Positions 32,791-43,996 of a stretch of DNA of 64,000 nt are shown here, one piece after another (positions within the stretch are counted from its first letter, which is position 1; the number at the start of each line of letters is the position of its first letter). Under the pieces are notes generated by a model. It worked only from the letters and a program-made list of their open reading frames with translations, had not been told where the DNA came from and did no database searches. Position numbers and translations under genes: made by a program. This DNA is from Przewalskia tangutica (Eukaryota > Streptophyta > Magnoliopsida > Solanales > Solanaceae): contig CM056738.1 in assembly GCA_029844215.1 (NCBI GenBank), positions 61,161,593 through 61,225,592 on the forward strand, given 5' to 3'.

Positions 32791-34651
32791 GCACAACAAG
32801 GCTATAACACGTAACATGGTCAAGTTTCATAACAAAAGCATAGGCAAGTTATACACAAATCAAGGTACTTTCATTTTATGTCAAAGTCCGGATTTTAACC
32901 CTAAAGTATTACGTACGTTAAATTCCTTTTAAAGATCCATTTCTTTTACGAAGGTCACCCGATACCCGTAGTATAAAAATAGAGTGACTAACATTGTTAA
33001 GTAAACCAAAATGCTTTCCTTTGTAAAATCAAGTAACAACCTTATTTTCCAAACGTTCAAGTTTGCCTAATTTCAAAAGCTCAAGTTTCTCATTTTAGAA
33101 AAGGTTTCGTAGTTCATAGTTTAAATCCTTTAAAACATAATTCTCCTTTAAACGTTTTGAGAAACATATGTCTTATATGTTAGTAGGTTATTCTTGTTTA
33201 TAATTAATCTTATTAAGCAGCCATGATCTAGGAAATGTAATATCATTTTGTCTTATCTTAGCTTATATGCAGATGGAGGTTTCTACTGGTTTTAATACCA
33301 TACTTCATTATTAAATACATTTTCCTTTCTTAACGCTGCAGTTGTTTGTCTATACTCATTCGATTTCGAAATCGAGAAACATTCTTTTATCACTCTTAAG
33401 ACGTTATACCTAACTTCCCATAAAGCTAGTACAACTCTTATGTTTTCAAAGCCAAGTATTACTCTTCTTTCAAAAAGGTCTTTTTGAAACACTTCAAGTT
33501 CTTTATTACTACACATCAAATCCGTTATAAGTCAAATCAGTTACCCTTTGAAACCACAAAGCATTTTCTTACCTACATAAAGTCATTATAACCAACTACC
33601 CATAAAGCCGTTATAACACTTTATGTTTCAAACCAATCAAATACATTAAACACGTACGCGTCACCGACTACATAGTTATACACATATCATGCTAGAACAG
33701 ATAGGAAGAGGTTCACATACCTCGCGACGATTATCGACTAATAGCAAAACGCCCAAGTACCTCAAACCGTCGCTACTCCTTAAGCCAAGTAGATCACGCC
33801 ATACGTAGTACTTCAACCTATAGAGGCCAGAAGGCGCCTATTAACATTTAGATCTCAATGGAGAATATCCTACAGAAAAGTAGGCAGCACCTCCCCCACG
33901 CAACAGCGTAAATCTCCTCCTCTATCGAGGCCGGCTACGAAGCCAACCGAGTGGGGTTAACACGCCTAACCGGACATGTACAATTCTACTACGGTAATGT
34001 TACACAAGTCTACTGTCTGATACACCCTATGTAATTACGATTCGATTCTTCTTTAAATTCGGGCTTAAGTCGCAAGACATTGCTGTAAGTATTATTCAGC
34101 TTAAGTCAAAAGACATTGCCGCACAACTATGTTCAGTTCTATATATAGTATACTTAACTATATACTCCTACAACATGTAATTTCCAATTACAACAGAAGG
34201 TTAAGAATGTTTACCTCGATAAGCCCAAAAGTATCCGAGTTTATATGTCGATCCTGAGCAAGGTTTAGCTCTACTGCTGGCGCTCCGACCCGCTCCAACC
34301 AACCCTTAGAAGTTCTAACCAACTTCTACTTATCACTTCAACTACGGGTGAAGATTTACTTAGGGTTTCGTTTTTGTGACTGAGGGAAGTATAATAGTAT
34401 TTTCTGGGCTTGTAAAAGTGTAACCTTGGGAAAACTACAAGGTATTTGGGCCAAGGTATTTGGGCATTATAACAATACTTGGAGAGTATTTCTATACCAC
34501 AAAAGGGGTATTTATACGAGACAACAAGGCTAGGGGGTGTAGACCTCTGCCAAGGCTTCTCAAGAGGGGTAGTGTGGCGAAAGTAAGCAAGAGGGAGGAA
34601 AGATTTTGCAAGACTTAGGCAATTTTGGATGAAGAAGTTCATCAACATGGA

Positions 34652-34664
34652 GGGGTATTTATAG
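34652..34664 (-). promoter_or_regulatory. Candidate TATA box, A' 5' LTR
   Basis: CCTATAAATACCC in element sense, about 405 bp from the LTR 5' end. A second box at 34505-34518 (CGTATAAATACCCC) follows 150 bp downstream. Both recur in E and C. Confidence 0.45.
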
Positions 34665-35067
34665 GTCAAGCAAAGGCCAACCAATGACCAAGATCCATCC
34701 AAGTGTTAGGCAAGTGTAAGGCTAAGATTAAGCCAAGTACACCTTATCCATCTACCACCAAAATATCCTACCTAACCCTTGACTAAAAGCCAAGGCCAAA
34801 TCGTCCAAGAGGACGCCTCAAGTGCTCCAATTAGAGGGTGACAAGTGTCGCCCTCTCGTTGGTCCAAAATGTTTCGTCTCTCGGAAAAATCCGCAAAAAT
34901 TATAAATGACATAGCCGAAATTTTCCCTACGAAAGCTGTGGAAACGTTTCGTCGAAAAACGACTCTAATCGGGTGTTGTGCACAAATTTCGAAACTAGCC
35001 AACTTTAAGGCTCAAATTATAATACGTACGCGCTCACGTACATCCTCTGGAAATACGGGGTATAACA

Positions 35068-35241
35068 GAGGCTGTGGTAGTTGTAGGAGGAGTCATGATA
35101 GTGGATACAATATAGAAGAGAAGGAAAGAAATCAACAATTTTCTAGAGAAAGAGAGAGTCGCGACAGTGATAGGGGGGGGGGGGGGCGGCGGTTAGGAGA
35201 AGAAAATTCTTAGGGTTTTAGAGTTTTGGCTCATTATACCA
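35068..35241 (-). pseudogene. copia primer site, leader and gag start
   Basis: In element sense the 14 bases TGGTATAATGAGCC (35241-35228) touch the LTR and act as primer site; they fit the iMet type loosely. The leader contains a run of at least twelve C (plus-strand G run at 35171-35185). The gag ATG is at 35096-35094 and gives M-T-P-P-T-T-T-T-A before the A' insertion at 35067. Confidence 0.8.
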
Positions 35242-35434
35242 TGTAAGATGATATTAATTTCCCTTGGGGAGTCTTTCTCATTAATATCAATATATATAGT
35301 ATACAATATTCATCAAATATACAAGAGGAATCATAGTTCCATATACAAGAGGAATCCTAGTCTTACCATAATTATATTTACATAATATTCTAATTATGGG
35401 TAGAGATTTTATTATACTACTATACACGTTTACA
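35242..35434 (-). repeat. copia 5' LTR (193 bp)
   Basis: It begins TGTAAGATG and ends GTTTACA on the plus strand, with TG/CA ends in either reading. The inner two-thirds match 2653-2782. The outer flank at 35435 is AGTTA; its duplicate should be left of the window. Confidence 0.88.
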
Positions 35435-36178
35435 AGTTAAGTCAAAATTAATATGCAGAATCCCATCCAAATCATACAAGGTGAGTTCCTACTTAATTCC
35501 TTTGATCAATATGTCAACTTAAGAAGGATTAATGCTAGATTCAACCTTTCAATCCATAGATTGTTGAAAATTAATTGAAGAGATTTTTTTTGGAATATTC
35601 GATATGTAAGTCCCTTGATTACTGAGGCATTAGAGGGTTAATTGGGGTTCGTGTAGCATATCTAAAGGTGCTATAAATATTGGGTGTTGGTATAAATTGT
35701 CATGAACATGAATTTTGACTAAGAACTTTAGTTTTTTGAAAAAGGTAGGAATTCGTAGAATTTGAGCAAAGCTCTAATTTTTATAATTGTAATTGATTGT
35801 AGATCGATTGTTGAATGTTGGCAATCATATTTAGGAGCATTTTTAGCCTATTTGAGTTATGTCTCTTTTAAAACTCTTTTTATGATAAAGGTAGTTTTGA
35901 ACAAGGCTTTATGCGCGTGCGGGATAAGCTCGCATCGAGCATTCATATTTTCATTATATATTATGAGATATGTATATGTAGATGATTTGTCCTGTGAACG
36001 GGATTGTTGAATTTGAAATTAAAGTGATGATCTTTATATGTGTTTTGCTCTATAAACATGTTGATAAACTTGAAACTTGATTTCAATTTTGAACATAAAT
36101 TTCTAAATTAATTAATGGTATATATCATTATTCATGAGATGATACTCATAACTAATAATGAACATTTGACTAATATGT
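35435..36178. other. AT-rich stretch without genes
   Basis: No coding frame, RNA gene or element end is recognised. The texture is like decayed LTR sequence. Confidence 0.5.
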
Positions 36179-37393
36179 CATGATTAATGATGCTTATATT
36201 ATTCCATGATTGATGTGTTTAACCTAGCTATTCTGGAAAGAAAATAATCGTTATGGATCCTAATATTGTTTTCCTAGACATCTAGTAGGAAGAGTGTTCA
36301 TTGAGGGTTGAAAGCTTTGAAATGGTGTTTTAGGGTAGTTTAAGGAGTCTAAAGTGGTTATCCCTCGATACTATTATTTAGGCTTGTATTGTGCGTATAT
36401 TGGCGTGATTTAGGCATGTAATGCATGACTAAACTCTAGAACACAATGAGTACAAATATGAGTAATTACATCACTATTTCTATTAAATTGGGTCGCCATC
36501 TGCTGGCATGTTGATAATTCATTGATTTTAAATGACCTTGAATGGCATGATAACATACTCGAACATAATGAACAAAAATTGATCATGATTAATGATGCTT
36601 CTATTATTCCATGATTGATGTGTTTAACCTAGCTATTCTGGAAAAACAATAGTCGTTATGGATCCTAATATTGTTTTCCTAGACATCTAGTAGGAAGAGT
36701 GTTCATTGAGGGTTGGAAGCTTTGAAATGGTGTTTTAGGGTAGTTTAAGGAGTCTAAAGTGGTTATCCCTCGATACTATTATTTAGGCTTGTATTGTGCG
36801 TATATTGGCGTGATTTAGGCATGTAATGCATGACTAAACTCTAGAACACAATGAGTACAAATATGAGTAATTACATCACTATTTCTATTAAATTGGGTCG
36901 CCATCTGCTGGCATGTTGATAATTCATTGATTTTAAATGACCTTGAATGGCATGATAACATACTCGAACACAATGAACAAAAATTGATCATGATTAATGA
37001 TGCTTCTATTATTCCATGATTGATGTGTTTAACCTAGCTATTCTGGAAAAAAAATAGTCGTTATGGATCCTAATATTGTTTTCCTAGACATCTAGTAGGA
37101 AGAGTGTTCATTGAGGGTTGGAAGCTTTGAAATGGTGTTTTAGGGTAGTTTAAGGAGTCTAAAGTGGTTATCCCTCGATACTATTATTTAGGCTTGTATT
37201 GTGCGTATATTGGCGTGATTTAGGCATGTAATGCATGACTAAACTCTAGAACACAATGAGTACAAATATGAGTAATTACATCACTATTTCTATTAAATTG
37301 GGTCGCCATCTGCTGGCATGTTGATAATTCATTGATTTTAAATGACCTTGAATGGCATGATAGCATACTCGAACATAATGAACAAAAATTGAC
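36179..37393. repeat. Tandem triplication, 3 x 405 bp
   Basis: CATGATTAATGATGCTT begins copies at 36179, 36584 and 36989. Copies 2 and 3 differ at only a few positions; copy 1 differs slightly more at its start. Each ends near GAACAAAAATTGA. No coding frame spans a copy. Confidence 0.93.
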
Positions 37394-38790
37394 TAATTTC
37401 TTCACTAATGAGTATATCGAGTTTCATGATTTACTTTGGTAACTAGACTTGAATTTCTTCATTTATATCACTTTGCTTAACGTATTATTATGATTATTTT
37501 GTTATATGAACTCTTTCCCCAAAAGAATTATTGTGTACCTAGTACTCATGCATACCATTGTTATTTTATTGTATGTTTGGTAGCAGAAAACATCAGGTAC
37601 AAATAGATCAAACTGACTAGGTGTACTTGTTACTTTCAGATTATTAGTGAGCCCACACACTTGTTCGTGGGGGATCCGTTACTAATTCCTTATTTCACAT
37701 TAGTTTTAGGTTGTGGCCCGATAGTTATTCATTTCAATTTTTAGAAGCTTCATAGGCTAGTGTTGGTGTTATAGATAGATATTGCTAAAGTCGTTAGTTT
37801 GACTTGTAGTTATGTTTTGCCATGCTTAGTGGATTTCCAGACTTCTATTATTTATATGAGTTAGAGTATTTCATTAAATATTATTGTGATCATAATTATG
37901 TGTAAATGGATTAATCTATAATAATGGGTTATTAATGTGATTTGCTATCTTTATAATGTTTTCTATAGTGTGGTTCACTGGCATCGGATGCCTGTTGCGC
38001 TAAGGTCGAGTCTGAAGTATGACAGTATAGTTGATTGTTGCCAAAAATTATACGCTAACATTCGGAAAACATTCATAATCATACAATTTCACATTTTCAA
38101 GAACATGACCTTTTGAGAAAATAATTCTACGAAAGAGTTCATCTCAACATATATAATTGAGAAACCCAAAGATAAAGCAACTCCTTATGTCCGAATCGAT
38201 TTTGCAAGAATGTGATCTATAAATATGTTAGGTGCTAAATATTAACCACCCATTCTAACATTTATATCTACCCATTTACTATTTACTATAGACCCTAATT
38301 CATTCAAGAATTAAAGAAATTCCTCATTCAAATGGTGCAATATATTCTCCAATTAAACGCTTCATATTTGTTCTTGAAAATAGTGTAGAGATATTACCCT
38401 TTGGGTTCAAAATCCTAGCTTTGGATTTTACAAAGATTCTTGATGTTTTGATGGTGTCCTACGGATTTTAATCCATGGAAGGTGTTAGAACTACTTACCT
38501 TGACTACTGATGTAATTATACCTACCTTGGGATGCAGTTATGGTGGAATAGTTTTTCCCTCTCGAGAATTTATTTTTCAAGTCCAAGAACTTACTTTTTT
38601 TCTTTCTAAAATTAGCGTCTCAATTCCTTATTAAAAGGAGCACCTGAGGTGTTCAAAGGCTTTTCACCTCCCTGCCAAGAAAGCTACGCATGAGGGCTTT
38701 CTTCCTGGCGAGCTGCTAGGATGAGGTATGCAGAATTGGCCTCGGGTGTGCATGACTTTGATTTCTACGCGCAAAAATGTGGTTGGGTGT
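37394..38790. other. AT-rich stretch without genes, possibly old LTR
   Basis: Blocks such as GAGCCCACACACTTG and GGCATCGGATGCC (an inverted repeat near 37983-37995) look like LTR or untranslated sequence, but I found no partner in the window. Confidence 0.4.
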
Positions 38791-39323
38791 CACTACTACA
38801 TTTCTAGGCTAATGCGACGCCTCAAAATCGTCGCAATAGGGCCCTTTTGACGTTGCATTAGACCTAATGCAACGACAAGGAGCCGTTGCATCCGCTGGCG
38901 TTGCATTACGTCTAATGCAACGACAAAAGAGCCCTATTGCGACGGCTTAGTACAGCTGTCGCATTAGATATGTACCTAATGCAACAACGCTATTTAACTG
39001 TCGCATTAGGTGCATATCTAATGCAACGACTCATAGACCTAATGTGACATCCTGGTACAGCCGTCACATTAGATATGCACCTGGTTTGAAGAAGCCTAGA
39101 GTCAATATGGCGTTGTATTAGGTCTATAGCAGTTTCATTAGGTCTATAGCCGTCGCATTACACAGTCTAATGCAATGACCAAACACGACCATCACATTAG
39201 CCTAATTTTCTGATTTGTTACACTTGAACCCATCGCATTAGCCACATCTAATGCAACGATACTACATATGGCGTTGCATTAGCCTTATATGAACCGTCAT
39301 ATTAGATAAAAAATGTAGTAGTG
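38791..39323. mobile_element. Non-autonomous CACTA transposon (533 bp)
   Basis: The ends are perfect 13-bp inverted repeats, CACTACTACATTT and its complement. The 3-bp flanks are TGT on both sides (38788-38790, 39324-39326), as CACTA transposases make. The interior is filled with short subterminal repeats in both orientations (CTAATGCAACGA and GTCGCATTAG types), more than ten in all, and no transposase. It would need a CACTA transposase in trans. Confidence 0.93.
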
Positions 39324-39326
39324 TGT

Positions 39327-39530
39327 GTATATTGGAGGCATTCTACATGTATATGGCACTCCTTGCGTAGCTTTGGCTTTCTAAGAATAGATGGGTTCCT
39401 AAGTGCATAGATTTAATTTGGCTTTCTAATGCATAGATGGGCATTCCTTGTGCATAAATAGCATGCTATGTAACTAGTCTCCTATCCTTTAGTAAAAAAG
39501 TCAACTCTTAGAAATGTCTAAATGACTAAC
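39327..39530. other. Short spacer without genes
   Basis: About 200 bases between the CACTA element and the LTR-like sequence. No feature is seen apart from a repeated ATAGATGGG-type word. Confidence 0.4.
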
Positions 39531-42513
39531 TGTCATGATCACTTTTTGAGGAATTATGGTGGAACCTACACTGTTCCCATCGGTAGGCGAACCACTTCTA
39601 AAATTAACAACATAATCAAAGAAGAAATGTGGAAATAACAGTAATTAACAAAGTTGTCTTATCATTATATAAAAGTGGAATAAGTCTGGAAACCAACAGT
39701 ACAACCCCCATGAATCTGTTCAATAATACAAGAGCTATAACCGAATACAAGAGTGATAAAGGATAACATAAGCCAAATGTCTAAATACATAATTTGAATA
39801 TTTGACATGTCTCTCGGATAAATAAAAGACAAGGGTAAAGAAAAGAGTATCCAGGGCATGCTGAATAGAAGTATCCTCACACTGAACACTGAAAGTTCCC
39901 CAACTCAGACTCGACTCGAAGTCCTGAACTGGTATAATGTGTTGTATCTACATCCAAAAATAATGCATCAAGTGTATCATGAGTACACAGCGTACCCCTA
40001 TAGGCATCATAGGTCGACAATGATAGAAGATATGCAACAGATATAAATATCAAGTTGACACCAGCTAATCCTATGGTAAACGGTTTAATAACACATATAA
40101 GTTACATTGTACACATAATAATTAACTTATTCAAACAAGTCACTTTATTCACATAAGATTTCAATCACAGTCAAGCACAATTAGTTCATGATGTATGTAA
40201 GGATTCTATTATCATAATAGCCACCGACTAGTAATCTCTGTCCAAGTCATATTTCTGTTTAGCCCCACTTACCCGATTTGATATATCAAATAAGCAAGTC
40301 AACACTTAATTCTCAATAACCTTTATTATGTCTAGCCTTTAGACTTAATTCGGGCTCCCTACCGCTACAGTCTGACACACATTAGTTCATTCAACGTCCA
40401 CCTTATTCCGTAAGTAGAGGTCTATGGCATACACCCTTTACCTAATAAGGGAAATTTCACACACACACATGACAAACATGTCCATAACCACAATAACAAT
40501 ATTATACACAAGTTTCTTACTAGACTCATTATCATGTAAAGTAATAAATTACCCGACAACACACAAACACACATAGTTCTTTTTAATCTAAACAATACTC
40601 CTGACAATTTGGCACTACCGACCACAATACCAGTTGGCATAAAATATTTAGACGCATACATTGTAAACCACTAAACCCAATATGCAGGAAACCAAGCCAC
40701 ACATGGCAACAAGCCAAATCAACAAAATCTATGCAATTAACCAAGTATTCACAAAACAAGCCTTGTCATGGCAATTAACCAGATTCAATAGAATCAATCA
40801 AAATTCCAATTATTTACAGAGACATAGCCTACTCATGGAAATCAATCCAAATCAATAGAATCAATTCAATTTTCAAGTATTCACAGAGATAAAGCCTAAT
40901 CATCACAATCAACCATATTTAATAGAATCAATCCAATTTCCAAGTATTTATAGAGACCCGCCCAATCATGGGAACCAATCAATAGGTAATTTATGAAATG
41001 AGATGTGTATGATATCAATGCAAATGCAAATGCTAGGTATCTTTTCCTCCAGTATGTAGGTATTTAAATTTTATGAACTGCATACCCATGGGGGACCCGT
41101 GAAGTTCATATACTCTTCCAAAATTTCTCCATGAAGCCCATCCCTTAGCTGAATAATCTTGTTGCAGGCGTGCAACTTGAGCCATCCATAATATCATCAT
41201 CTCAATGTTGACAATAATCTCATAAGTACTCTTACCTTCACCCACAATATTTTCATACCACTCCAAAATCAATACCATCATAACCATGAGTGTATGAATG
41301 CAAATGACAATACAAGGTAAAAAATCAAAATGTATGAGATACAACAAAGTATAGGAGATGAATGTCACATGCTTTCAGAGTTCAACAATAAATAATATAA
41401 GTATAGTCAGGATATCATATCAAAACATGTGTGATGAATAAACACGGCAATGTCAAATATGACGACAAACCCACATAATAATGATAATTCCAAATAACAG
41501 CAGTCAGAATCACCTTAAGGCTAATTCTCAAAATTGCCAAACAACATAGTTCAATATCGGTACCCACCCAAGGATTCATCACAACCGCTAAAGATGGACC
41601 CCTAAACACGATCAATACCCATCAAACACTACTGCATACTTCGATCGGAGTCTATAAGAGTTAAACTATATCCTACCTCAAAGTCGAGTAGGAGCCACGG
41701 ACAATCCATCTTTAGTGTTTTTCCTTGCCATTACGAAGCGCCTCATAGTAATCGCAGTCGAACATGAATACACTATACGTCAATATAAAGTTAACACATA
41801 ATATAAGGACTTAGTCCTTCAATCACACCAAAAACCACCCCCGAACACACGGTATCAAGATTCAAACATTATTACCCAAAAAACATAAATACATACTAAG
41901 TGATCATATCCTTAAGTTAATTAGAAATCTAAGCTCATTTGGACCTTTAATTTCCTAATTTATTAAATCCCCAATTTTATGAACTCTAGAATTTCCCATA
42001 ATATAAAAAAGATTTCCATAATCAAATTAACCACCACAATATGATCCTCTATCATAAATCAATACTTATTCGCAATATTAAGGCAATATAAACTATATCC
42101 CACCCTTAAATAAAGATTCAACCTCTCATAAACTAGTATGCACAATAGAACTCATCTTCCCCAACTTACATACATTCTATATCACCATTAAAGACTTGAA
42201 ATACAATATATAACCATGAATAGTGAAAAACCATACCTCTAATGAGGAATTATCCCAACCTTCAAGAATCCCCTTTTGACAGCTCTAGGTTCTAGGAAAG
42301 TTATTTTGGGAAAAGTGACTTGACATAGGAAATTTATTAGGTTAATTGATACCCTGATTCCATGCCAGTGGAATAAACTTCGCTGGCACGATCTCACTTC
42401 GGCGGACATCAGGCTCATTGAGACGATGTCACTTGACACCCATCCTCAACACAGAAGCGGACAAAACCTCATCGAGGCGTATTCACTCATGCGTGATCAC
42501 CCTTCTCTAAAGT
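39531..42513 (-). repeat. Probable decayed gypsy LTR, cut by G
   Basis: It begins TGTCATGATC, like the TGTCACGACC outer end of the other minus-strand LTRs. It has a minisatellite about 1.15 kb in, and it lacks coding frames over 3 kb. No second LTR or interior is in the window, so the call rests on the end and the texture. Confidence 0.5.
40680..40985. repeat. About 71-bp degenerate tandem repeat
   Basis: Four units share AATAGAATCAATC, CAAGTATTCACAGAGA and a GCC..ATCATGG block. Confidence 0.75.
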
Positions 42514-43784
42514 TGTTACACCCCGTAATTCCAGGATGTGTTTAAGAGAATGTGCGTAAGGAAACATGACTTTAAAATACGAAAGGAAGAATTATTTTTC
42601 CGAGGGAAATCTCCCGAACTTCGGAAAGGAAAAATGTTCGTAGATGAGAATTAGATTCTCAAAATGCATTATTGGAGACGTATGAAATTTATTTATATTG
42701 TGGAAATTTATTTACGTATTTTGTCACGTAGGGACCACCCGGGAAATTTTACGTTTTGTGGGGCCCACGAGGTTTTTGATATTTTGACCAATTATGGAAA
42801 TTTCGGGAAATGAAATATTTTAGACCAATGGGAGGGCGGCACGTGTCACCCTCCACATGGGTTTGTTAGATGAAAAGAAATGGACCAAGTCAAAGGGTCA
42901 AGATAGCTTGAGATATTTGACCTCATCCTAGCCTTCCATTTAGATTAATCCTAGCCTTTGGTATCATTATATATTACTACTACTACTAGTGAAAGACTAG
43001 CATTTCATACTTAGAAAAAAATCAAGAACTTTGTGCAAGCCTTTAGAGGCTCTCGGCCATAGCTCAAAAAAAAAGATTTTTTTTTGCAATCTTGCTTCAT
43101 AAATCCCAATATTCAAACCTAAGATCCCTATAGATATTCTAAGGATATCCCAATACAAAAATCCCGGAAAAATTACGTTTTTTCGTTAGTCGCAACATGA
43201 AAACCTAAGGGGGTTTTCATAGTTGGAGTTGGAACTTGAAGAGGAGTTCTTCACAAGCTTCTAAGGGTTGAAAATAGCGGATTGGGACGCCAAGAAGAGG
43301 AGCTAAAGTTGCTAAGGATCGACTTTAGGTTTTGGATTGTATTTGGGCTTAAAGAGGTAATAATCTCCGTCTTGCTATTGTAATTCAAGATTTCATGTTG
43401 TAGTAGTTGATAGATGAGCATGTGATATTTAGAATGAAGATTGATAAATGTTATGGAAGTAGGAAGCTCAAATCTGAGATTGGCATGATTAGCCATTAAG
43501 TTTGTAAATCAATTTAGTTGTTAATTACTATCGTCTCATGTCATATAAAGAAGAGATTATAGTTGTTAAAATTGATTGCGACTATATAACATGTTAGGAT
43601 AACAACTTGGATTGAAAAAGAATTGAAAAAGAATAGATGTGGTGTTATCCTTGTGATTGCCGAAAACGACTCAAGTTGTTGGACAATTTTACATTAATTG
43701 TGGGGCAGAATTTTATACGTCATGTTGGGCGTATAATCCCCTTTGAATTGTTGGTTTATTGCGCCTTAAATGTGACATGTTGGT
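42514..43784 (+). repeat. Gypsy LTR fragment G
   Basis: It begins TGTTACACCCCGTAATTCCAGG, like element B, and includes GGGAGGGCGGCACGTGTCACC, a block shared by all these LTRs, and a TATA-like ATTATATATTA at about 42967. It stops where F begins. The rest should lie right of the window. Confidence 0.8.
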
Positions 43785-43996
43785 TGTCACGACCCAATCC
43801 CGGGCCCGTGACTGGTGCCTTACCCCGGGCACCCTAGTGATACAACATCAGAGTAACCAGCGGAATATAAAATAAGACATGAAACAATATAGAATGAGAA
43901 CAGTTTATCCAAGAAAAGATCGCCTTTCGGCATGTATATATACATGTTTGAACAGTTACATCCCTTTTACAAACCTGCCCACAACAGTACTACAGA
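43785..43996 (-). repeat. Gypsy LTR fragment F
   Basis: It begins TGTCACGACC with CGGGCCCGTGACTGGTGCC, matches the outer 200 bp of the D LTR (52301, 59553), and is cut by E. It is a clean copy, useful for judging the altered bases in D. Confidence 0.85.

Larger units (their letters stand above)
17789..35067 (-). mobile_element. Gypsy element A' (gag-only), interrupted by element B
   Basis: LTRs are at 17789-21105 (3') and 31851-35067 (5'). The target duplication GAGGC is perfect (17784-17788 and 35068-35072) and lies in the copia gag. Without B the element is about 8.9 kb. The interior carries a primer site, leader hairpin, gag, then about 950 bp of noncoding sequence and a polypurine tract. 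No protease beyond its first residues, RT, RNase H or integrase is present. LTR identity over 18800-19300 versus 32780-33280 is almost complete, so insertion was recent. C has the same LTR type and the same tail, making A' and C one family. Confidence 0.9.
31851..35067 (-). repeat. Gypsy A' 5' LTR (3217 bp)
   Basis: This is the partner of 17789-21105. It ends GGGGTATAACA on the plus strand at the copia gag. Two TATA-like boxes (34505-34518, 34652-34664) and the minisatellite at 32520-32790 lie within it. Confidence 0.92.
2653..35434 (-). mobile_element. Ty1/copia element, split by two gypsy insertions and one LINE
   Basis: Read on the minus strand the element runs: 5' LTR 35434-35242, primer site, leader, gag start (35096), [gypsy A'], gag/protease/integrase/RT/RNase H 17788-13785, [gypsy A], RNase H end 3137-2783, 3' LTR 2782-2653 (truncated by the LINE). 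The RNase H reading frame joins logically across gypsy A, and the gag frame joins across A'. LTRs are short (193 bp complete copy), as usual for copia. Summed without insertions, the part inside the window is about 5 kb, a normal copia size. Stops, frameshifts and a damaged RT active site show it is dead. It is the oldest layer of this half of the window. Confidence 0.9.

Noticed and set aside
32521..32823. Open frames of 85-100 codons with an 11-residue repeat
   Set aside because: They follow the 33-bp LTR minisatellite, appear in more than one phase and lie in untranslated LTR sequence.
35762..36010. Host gene in the 35.7-36.0 kb open frame
   Set aside because: 82 codons with no recognised motif, in AT-rich noncoding-like sequence without supporting context.
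37220..37405. Short Cys-rich open frame in the triplication
   Set aside because: It is not maintained equally in the three copies and has no recognisable domain.
37975..38005. tRNA-like or hairpin RNA around GGCATCGGATGCC
   Set aside because: Only a short inverted repeat; no cloverleaf or anticodon arm can be built.
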